Source: Acholeplasmataceae bacterium (GTDB lineage: Bacteria; Bacillota_I; Bacilli_A; Acholeplasmatales; Acholeplasmataceae). Taken from it: a stretch of DNA of 7,656 nucleotides. The translations under genes were made by a program, and so were the position numbers. Position 1 is the first letter of the stretch. Every line of letters begins with the position of its first letter. Under the pieces are notes generated by a model, which had not been told where the DNA came from, did no database searches, and saw only the letters and a program-made list of their open reading frames with translations. The DNA lies in assembly GCA_023230825.1 (NCBI GenBank), contig JALNWO010000080.1:1-7656 (forward strand), written 5' to 3'. This document shows positions 1 through 5,631 of this stretch, piece after piece.

Positions 1-3000
1 CCTAATAAGTGGAGACCGTAAAGAAGGTCGTAAAGTTCTTGAGGGATAAGACGATCGCGGCCATCTACATGGACAACACTTGAAGCTGGCATGACAAAGT
101 CAACTGGATCAAAGCGACCATTCGCGATGATTTCAATGACAGCTTCACTTAGTAAAAGTTGAGACATCTTATCTTGAATATAAATGCTTTCTAAGAAGCG
201 GTGGTAATCATCTTTTTGGGTCATTGGATCGACGTTGCGATCTATCATTCCAAAGATATTGCCAACTGACATTTGGGCACCACCATCAAAGTCAACAAGT
301 TTGAAGGAAATCATGAGACGACGGAGTTCCGTTTTCTTCATTAAATCTTCTTCAACACCCGCTTGGCCTTGTGCATCGGTTGGCACACTCATATCTAAGC
401 TAATTGGGTCGTTTGCGAAACCAGCTGCTAATTGGTCACCAATGTAATCACCAAATGCTTGATGATCAAGTAAGCGGGCAACAATTGTGTAAATATAATC
501 AGAGTTCATAAAGGTAGTGAAATCATCTTCATCTTCATAAGGATCAACCATATCCATAAAACGATTGAGGGAGATGGCATTGATATCACCAAGTAAATCT
601 AAGGAGATTAAGATGTTTCTAAATTCTTGTTTTGGTAAGCGGCCTACTTCAATCGGCGGTTTGGTATGATCGCCGAGCATCGCTGGTGATGGAGTCGTAT
701 CAATATGATCGATATGAACACCAATTGCGCCACCAAGTTTATCAGCTACAAAGTCGCCGATTGAATTTAATTTTAAGGTTCTGTCTAAGATAATATAAAC
801 ATAACCAGCTTTTAACACACGATCGAAGTCATCTTCGTGGGTTATTGGATCCACATTACGACCCAGTAAGTTTGTGAAAGTGGAAACACCCAATTGGTTG
901 AAGCTTTGACTGTTTGTTAAACCGAGTTCGTGTAACGCAATAATAATATTTTCTATTTCATCAACCTTGAATAGATCGCCGTCCATTAAAATTGGATCAA
1001 TCGTAAGGAAGTCAGCTGGAACAACGATGAAAGACTGGAGTTCATTTGCTTTATCGACGCCAAAGCTTTGAATTGCAGCGTTATTTAAAGCATTTGAAAT
1101 CCAACTGTGAATAATTTTTGAGTCAAAGAGTTCTTTAAATGTATCTTCGACAATCATTTGATAGAAGGTATCGACATTAATGGAACCACTTAAGTCTATA
1201 TACGTCACAGCTTCAACCATCTCAATAATTTCTTCTTTGCGGATAACGTTATTGTTATCATACGCACGAATATCATAATGGAGAATGCTTGGTTCTAGTG
1301 TTAAGCCTGATAACGCACCAATACCTTGGAGACGTTCATTAGCAAAACCAATGACGATTTCATCGATTGGATAATTGTTATGTTCGAAGTTAAGAACTTT
1401 ATCGAATAAACCTAAAACAATTTTTGAATTAAGAATAATATCGATATGACGTTCGCTATCATAGCCAGTAGCCATTAATTCTTGAGACAAGTTACCCGCT
1501 AAGTTTAGGCCACCGCCTAAGCCAAGGTCTAACCAGTTCAAGCGTGTTCCTGCTAAAAGGAAGTTTTTAATTTCACTGACTTTAATCTTTTCTGTTACTG
1601 GATCTATAACACCATATTTAGTGGCTGTTAAGCTGACATCAGCTGCTGTAAAGGTGTAATTAGAATTGGCTAGTTTTTGAGCTTGAGTCGTTGCGAGATC
1701 TGCCAATTGGTTTAATGTTGTCTCTGAAGTAAAGGCATCGTTGGCTAAATTAAAGAACCATCTTGATTCAAAGAGTGTTTCAACAACAAATGAAGCTGCA
1801 ATTTTTTGATGGGCTGTTTCTAAGTTGCTAAGTGCTTTTAATTCGTCCATTGAAGCAAGTTCTAGTTCTTTAAATGCTAAGATCCATGCTTTAAATTCAT
1901 CCGTGTCAAAGAAACCATCTTGATCTTTGTATGACGGTAACGATTTAATAATATGGCTAAAGTTTGGATTAAGATTACTTAAGAGCGCTTGTGAGCCTTG
2001 GATCGTTCCATACAAATCTTGAACATAACCAACAACACCATCTAAAATTGCGTCATTCGCAATCACTTGGTCAAGAAGTTCTCTTAGTAAATATGAAGCG
2101 AAGAACTTATCGAGTTGGGTTTCTTCAAGGTCATTGATGTAGGTAAAGAGGCCTGTTTGTAAGTTTGAAACTAAATCCGGTGAAAGTTGTAAAGCTTTAA
2201 GACTAATGAGTAAATCACTAAATTCATCTTCATCTAACAGGTTGTTTGGTCGTGAAATATTAAGGAAAGACGCATCTACTGTAATATTCAGTAACTGCAA
2301 GTTATTAAACGCATCTCGACCCACTTGTTGGTAATCAGAATTTAAAATGACTTCTGAAATAATACCATGGATTAATTTTGCTGAACCAAAGGTACGAATC
2401 GATGCATCTTCTGCTTGATTAAAGGCTGTTGCAAGTTCGTTAAAGTCACGGAAGTTAATTGCGTCTTCAAATGTTGAGAATGCAAGCGTCTCGTTTAAGT
2501 CCGCAACTAAAGTCATGATGCCGTGAATAAAGTTAACAAAAACATCTTCTTTTAGCATGTCATCTTCTGTCAGATGTTCAGGCACTTGAAGAGCATATCC
2601 CATTAAACTATCTTTAAATTGCTCGCCATATGTGTTAAAAAGATTAACAAATGAAGAACGGAAAATATAGGAAGCATCAATATTGCCAAAAGCTTTTTCG
2701 ACAACTTGTAAATCATTTAATTGAGTTAAAGCTTCAATTGAAATGGATAATGGGTTTGATGCAATTGTTGTTAAGTGATCAAGTGAAAGGGAAAGACTGG
2801 GTGATTCACCAACAAAGACAGCAAAATCAAAGATTGCCGTAAGAAGGTGATTGACTTCTTCTTTCCAAGCGATGGATTCAATCGCTGCTGTTTCTAAAAT
2901 GGTTGGAATATGAATGAAATCTTCTACTGCTTCTTCAGCACTCCAGTATTGCAAATTATACGCTATATTTGTGAAGAGTAAGTTAGAATGTTTGTTTGCT

Positions 3001-5477
3001 GGTGTGCTTAAGAAATAGGCACGATAATTTTCATCTTTTAATAGTGCTGTAAAATCAATTTCACTGAGGGTGGCTGCTGTTTCACTATTAATTGATAAAT
3101 ATTTGGCTGTTTCATAAACTAAATTCAAAATAGCTTGAATATCTTTATTTAATTCTACAGTTTGAGGAACATATAAATAAGGAATATCTAATGTAGTTTT
3201 AAGATAATTTAAACCAGGTTGGCCTGCTCTTGATAAAATTTGCAAGTCATAGAAAGCTTGACTTAAACGGTCAAACTCTTCTGTTTCTAAGAGACCCATG
3301 TTTGAAACAACTGTTAATATTTCTTCATTGTCAGAACCTTGCAATTCAAGAACTTCTTCAATGGTTGTAAATTGATAAATGACTTCGACAATATTTAAAA
3401 TGTTTTTAACTTCTAAACCGAAATTAAAATCTAAAAGGTCAGAGTCTGGGTCACTATACATAATTTCAATTAAGAGATTGTGAAGATCCGGATCATCAAC
3501 GAGATCATCAAGGAAATAAGGTACGGCTAACTCAATCGCAATATTAACTACTTCACTACCTTCAAAAATGTAGTCAACGATGGTGCGAATGCTATCCATG
3601 TGATTGAGTGCTAAATCGTCAACAATGGCAAAATAGTCGGGATTATCGCCAAAGACAACACCAACACCGAGTTTTAAAACTTCAACATAAATGTCTTTTA
3701 CATTACTTATTTCATTACGCCAGTTAATAAGCTCGAGTTCACTAATAATACGGTCAGTCATTTCTTCATCTAAATCTGTTGCCAATTGTGTATAGAATGC
3801 AAAGTCAACACCGAAGGGAACACTTTCGATAAAGAGTTTAATACCAACAATATCATCGATAATTTGCGAAACCCATTGTGGGTTTTGCAAATCAAATAGC
3901 TGATCTATTTGGTTAATATTATCGTAAATATCTGATAAATGTGTCTCACCAAATTCTTCAGAAAAAATGGTGTCAATTAATAAAGCAATTTGGTAGAAGT
4001 CACTTTCTTCACCGACAAAAAATTCGGGATTATCAAGAATAAAGGCAAAACGATCTTGCAAATAGTCTTCTCTGTCTTCTTGAGCAATCCAAGTAATTTG
4101 CTTTTGAACGTCATCAAGCGTCGTCAAGTAATCGATCGCAATGTTTAATAATGTTAGTGTTTGAATATCACCAATTCGGCGGAAAATATTCGAAAGCAGG
4201 GTTGCTTCTTCTGGTGATAGTTCTGCGATAAGTTCGGGATTTGTAATCAATGTTTGCCATTCGCCAACGGATCTAAATTGAAGGGCTGCTTCAAGGACAC
4301 CATATATATTTCCAAGTTCATCATCCCAAGAAATTTGATAAAACAGCTCTAAAGCCTCTGAAGATGCTTCACGTTCATCTAAACGAACCCCATCAAGCAT
4401 TTCTGGAATTAAACTGCTAACTCCATAACGAGCTGCTGCTGGAATAATGTATTGGATTAAATCACTTCTGCCTAAGTATGTGAAAACTTGCTCAACATGA
4501 GCTAGGTCATCTTCGGATATGTCTGAAGGATTGAAGCCATCATCTAAATAGCCACTTTCAAGGACTGTTAAACCAATACCAAGAAATTGTTCGAGTTCGT
4601 TACCCAAACTAATTTTGATGGTTTCCTCTTCTACTTTGATTGTTGAGCTAAAAACGCGGTCAAAAATAAACCGGTCAAAGGTTTGATTGCTAATGGTAAT
4701 GTTTTGGGTAAATTTAAATAGACTTTTTTCATTGAGTTCGTCAATCATTTCTAAAATATCAACGACACCACTGGGTAAGCCATCGGTGACAGCCAAATTA
4801 GTTCCTAGTTCAGTATGAGAGGCCCTTTGATCTAAATCTAAGCCTGCATAGACATTGCTAGAAAAGCTAACAATAACAAGAATCGGTAATAAAAAAACAA
4901 AAGCAATCACTGCGCCCCTAATACCTCCAACAAAGGCACCGACAAAGCGACCTAAAAATGATTTCTTTAGTTTTTTGCTTGGCTTCCCAATTGTATGAGC
5001 TGGAATTTGTTGTTGGTGATATTGATAAGCCATAGCTTCTTGTTTCTTTAAATGTTGTCTCGCCAACATCGGTTTTAATATTGCATGCTTCCAAATTGGG
5101 CGAAAAATTAGGAGGGTTAAAATACTTTTAACAACAGGATAAAGGGTGTAATACGCGATGATTTTAATGACGATATCCACAAACCAAAGGATTAGTCCAA
5201 AAACTTCCGGAGTCGTAATTGCAGTTATGATTTGTTCGTCAAGTTCAAAACCTGTGTATTGTTTTACAAGGTTAAGGACTGAAGCAATGGAATCGGGAGA
5301 ATTAAAAAACCATCGAACGGTAAATATCGATACAAGCCATAAGGTGACAATGGTCATAATTAGGTGAACAACGGTGAAGTATGTCGACTTACTCGCTCCT
5401 CTAAAAAAACCTAACAAAAAGTGAATGCCGACAAAGAAGCCGATAATTCCCCATTGTATGTAAATTAAAGATGGCAT
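1..5477 (-). CDS. Giant membrane-anchored repeat protein with CvpA-like N-terminus (3' end outside window)
   Basis: One open frame runs from ATG at 5477 to the left edge: 1825 codons without a stop, so over about 200 kDa. Sixteen motif anchors spread along the gene all fall in this frame, which argues against a frameshift. The start is supported by AAGGCGG eight bases upstream and by a hydrophobic segment from about residue 9. Residues 1-207 form a CvpA-like membrane domain with four hydrophobic segments (about 9-25, 34-52, 93-125, 178-205). The rest is soluble, acidic and mostly helical, built from about 16 degenerate repeats of about 100 residues. I found no cysteine in the translation. By the positive-inside rule the repeat region lies outside the cell. 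I do not recognise the full protein. A surface structural, adhesion or envelope role is possible, but unproven. The C-terminus, including any sorting signal or second anchor, is not visible. Confidence 0.93.
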   Translation of the reverse strand, partial: MPSLIYIQWGIIGFFVGIHFLLGFFRGASKSTYFTVVHLIMTIVTLWLVSIFTVRWFFNSPDSIASVLNLVKQYTGFELDEQIITAITTPEVFGLILWFVDIVIKIIAYYTLYPVVKSILTLLIFRPIWKHAILKPMLARQHLKKQEAMAYQYHQQQIPAHTIGKPSKKLKKSFLGRFVGAFVGGIRGAVIAFVFLLPILVIVSFSSNVYAGLDLDQRASHTELGTNLAVTDGLPSGVVDILEMIDELNEKSLFKFTQNITISNQTFDRFIFDRVFSSTIKVEEETIKISLGNELEQFLGIGLTVLESGYLDDGFNPSDISEDDLAHVEQVFTYLGRSDLIQYIIPAAARYGVSSLIPEMLDGVRLDEREASSEALELFYQISWDDELGNIYGVLEAALQFRSVGEWQTLITNPELIAELSPEEATLLSNIFRRIGDIQTLTLLNIAIDYLTTLDDVQKQITWIAQEDREDYLQDRFAFILDNPEFFVGEESDFYQIALLIDTIFSEEFGETHLSDIYDNINQIDQLFDLQNPQWVSQIIDDIVGIKLFIESVPFGVDFAFYTQLATDLDEEMTDRIISELELINWRNEISNVKDIYVEVLKLGVGVVFGDNPDYFAIVDDLALNHMDSIRTIVDYIFEGSEVVNIAIELAVPYFLDDLVDDPDLHNLLIEIMYSDPDSDLLDFNFGLEVKNILNIVEVIYQFTTIEEVLELQGSDNEEILTVVSNMGLLETEEFDRLSQAFYDLQILSRAGQPGLNYLKTTLDIPYLYVPQTVELNKDIQAILNLVYETAKYLSINSETAATLSEIDFTALLKDENYRAYFLSTPANKHSNLLFTNIAYNLQYWSAEEAVEDFIHIPTILETAAIESIAWKEEVNHLLTAIFDFAVFVGESPSLSLSLDHLTTIASNPLSISIEALTQLNDLQVVEKAFGNIDASYIFRSSFVNLFNTYGEQFKDSLMGYALQVPEHLTEDDMLKEDVFVNFIHGIMTLVADLNETLAFSTFEDAINFRDFNELATAFNQAEDASIRTFGSAKLIHGIISEVILNSDYQQVGRDAFNNLQLLNITVDASFLNISRPNNLLDEDEFSDLLISLKALQLSPDLVSNLQTGLFTYINDLEETQLDKFFASYLLRELLDQVIANDAILDGVVGYVQDLYGTIQGSQALLSNLNPNFSHIIKSLPSYKDQDGFFDTDEFKAWILAFKELELASMDELKALSNLETAHQKIAASFVVETLFESRWFFNLANDAFTSETTLNQLADLATTQAQKLANSNYTFTAADVSLTATKYGVIDPVTEKIKVSEIKNFLLAGTRLNWLDLGLGGGLNLAGNLSQELMATGYDSERHIDIILNSKIVLGLFDKVLNFEHNNYPIDEIVIGFANERLQGIGALSGLTLEPSILHYDIRAYDNNNVIRKEEIIEMVEAVTYIDLSGSINVDTFYQMIVEDTFKELFDSKIIHSWISNALNNAAIQSFGVDKANELQSFIVVPADFLTIDPILMDGDLFKVDEIENIIIALHELGLTNSQSFNQLGVSTFTNLLGRNVDPITHEDDFDRVLKAGYVYIILDRTLKLNSIGDFVADKLGGAIGVHIDHIDTTPSPAMLGDHTKPPIEVGRLPKQEFRNILISLDLLGDINAISLNRFMDMVDPYEDEDDFTTFMNSDYIYTIVARLLDHQAFGDYIGDQLAAGFANDPISLDMSVPTDAQGQAGVEEDLMKKTELRRLMISFKLVDFDGGAQMSVGNIFGMIDRNVDPMTQKDDYHRFLESIYIQDKMSQLLLSEAVIEIIANGRFDPVDFVMPASSVVHVDGRDRLIPQELYDLLYGLHLL
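208..240 (-). repeat. DNA-level repeat copy 1 (pairs with 829-861)
   Basis: These 33 bases match 829-861 at 27 positions by direct alignment. They encode R-N-V-D-P-M-T-Q-K-D-D, the acidic turn of the third C-terminal unit (near residue 1756). The match is a remnant of unit duplication. Confidence 0.7.
829..861 (-). repeat. DNA-level repeat copy 2 (pairs with 208-240)
   Basis: Partner of 208-240, with 27 of 33 bases identical. It encodes R-N-V-D-P-I-T-H-E-D-D in the first of the four C-terminal units (near residue 1549). The unit between them (near residue 1651) keeps only M-V-D-P and D-D-F, with weaker DNA similarity. Confidence 0.7.
4857..5477 (-). other. CvpA-like membrane domain of the giant protein (residues 1-207)
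   Basis: The first hydrophobic segment (about residues 9-25) ends in F-F-R-G-A-S-K, like the R-G motif after the first helix of CvpA. The last segment (about 178-205) starts G-R-F-V-G-A-F-V-G-G-I-R-G and runs into an aliphatic stretch, close to the D-R-V-L-G-x-x-x-G-A-L-R-G-V-L-I segment I recall from E. coli CvpA. Charges predict residues 26-33 and 126-177 inside, and 53-92 and everything after about 206 outside. CvpA proteins are small inner-membrane proteins known from colicin V production, with a poorly understood general role. Here the domain seems to act as the N-terminal anchor. The loop between segments 3 and 4 (about 126-177) is longer than the roughly 15-20 residues in E. coli CvpA; it is basic and Gln/His-rich. 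The family call rests on motif similarity only. Confidence 0.62.
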
Positions 5478-5485
5478 ATACCTTT

Positions 5486-5492
5486 CCGCCTT
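5486..5492 (-). promoter_or_regulatory. Ribosome binding site of the giant gene
   Basis: On the minus strand AAGGCGG lies eight bases before the ATG at 5477, one mismatch from AAGGAGG. A second purine run (GGAAAGG) sits only three bases from the ATG. The spacing of the first site decides the start. Confidence 0.75.
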
Positions 5493-5511
5493 TCTATTTA
5501 TCTTTTAACTT

Positions 5512-5540
5512 ATTCTATCAAATCATATAATATATCACAA
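5512..5540 (-). promoter_or_regulatory. Sigma-A-type promoter for the giant gene
   Basis: On the minus strand TTGTGA (5540-5535; 4 of 6 to TTGACA) is followed after exactly 17 bases by TAGAAT (5517-5512; 5 of 6 to TATAAT). TG one base upstream of the -10 makes it an extended -10 (TGATAGAAT). The spacer is AT-only apart from two G. Transcription would start near 5505, giving a leader of about 28 bases that contains the ribosome binding site. The -35 lies inside the right-hand arm, as transcribed, of the inverted repeat at 5535-5594. Confidence 0.65.
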
Positions 5541-5594
5541 CCAAGAAGGCAAAAAAATGGTGTTTTTGCACCTAATTACTAAAAACGGTTGTGA
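5535..5594. repeat. Inverted repeat TCACAACC / GGTTGTGA around the terminator
   Basis: A perfect 8-base inverted repeat (5535-5542 and 5587-5594) is separated by 44 bases that contain the GGTG/CACC hairpin and its T run. The 5535-5542 arm overlaps the -35 of the giant-gene promoter. It could be an outer stem of the terminator or a split operator; chance is not excluded at this length. Confidence 0.45.
5551..5572 (-). terminator. Likely rho-independent terminator after dnaE
   Basis: Read on the minus strand, GGTG, loop CAAAAA, CACC is followed by A and seven T (5557-5551). It starts about 60 bases after the dnaE stop. The stem is only four base pairs, which is short, but it is GC-rich with a clean T run. 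The nested outer inverted repeat may add stability. Confidence 0.5.
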
Positions 5595-5631
5595 AATTGG
5601 AATAAACGACTAGAATTGCAGCAATACCATC

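Larger units (their letters stand above)
1..1019 (-). repeat. Four best-conserved C-terminal repeat units of the giant protein
   Basis: The units begin near prolines 1487, 1598, 1699 and 1797 (bases 1019, 686, 383 and 89); the last is cut by the window edge. Each has a short linker with P-A, P-S or P-T, then the E-anchored helix 17-20 residues later (1507, 1618, 1717, 1814). The three complete units then have an acidic turn and second helix: D-D-F at 1549, D-D-F at 1651 and D-D-Y at 1756. Two of these turns follow R-N-V-D-P-x-T. After the turn comes x-x-L/M-x-x-x-Y-[I/V], as in F-M-N-S-D-Y-I-Y. The spacing of 111, 101 and 98 residues makes this a tandem module rather than chance. The array probably continues past the edge. 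Confidence 0.75.
1..4625 (-). repeat. Array of about 16 degenerate ~100-residue helical repeats in the giant protein
   Basis: A helix with pattern [D/E]-E-[I/L/F]-x-x-[I/L]-[I/L]-x-[A/S]-[L/F]-x-x-L-x-[L/F] recurs from about residue 285 to the window edge. Anchor positions are about 294, 387, 463, 589, 689, 778, 874, 983, 1085, 1194, 1302, 1416, 1507, 1618, 1717 and 1814, a mean spacing of about 101. Examples are W-D-D-E-L-G-N-I at 384, W-K-E-E-V-N-H-L-L at 871, D-E-F-K-A-W-I-L at 1193 and P-Q-E-L-Y-D-L-L at 1812. Many units carry a second helix 30-45 residues later with pattern [L/I]-x-S-x-[Y/I]-[I/L], for example F-F-A-S-Y-L-L-R. The copies near 463 and 983 are weak. N-terminal units are more diverged than C-terminal ones. 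The pattern was found by eye, so unit borders are approximate. Confidence 0.7.

Noticed and set aside
235..447. Short plus-strand open frame of 70 codons
   Set aside because: It lies antisense inside the continuous giant gene, has no convincing ribosome binding site, and its protein has no recognisable features.
2651..2842. Short plus-strand open frame of 63 codons, Lys/Gln-rich
   Set aside because: It is antisense to the giant gene's repeat region; its composition is what the opposite strand of an acidic, Leu-rich frame gives.
1..4625. CRISPR-like or direct DNA repeat array
   Set aside because: The periodicity is at protein level with about 300-base units and diverged DNA; there are no short identical repeats with unique spacers.
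5158..5367. Plus-strand open frame of 69 codons opposite the CvpA-like domain
   Set aside because: It is antisense to conserved membrane-segment coding and has no supporting signals.
1..5477. Possibility that this region is non-coding or a decayed pseudogene because no closed ORF is evident
   Set aside because: The minus-strand frame from 5477 stays open to base 1; it only lacks a stop inside the window.
5615..5625. Short palindrome ATTGC-A-GCAAT downstream of the dnaE stop
   Set aside because: A one-base centre cannot form a hairpin loop, and five-base arms are expected by chance.
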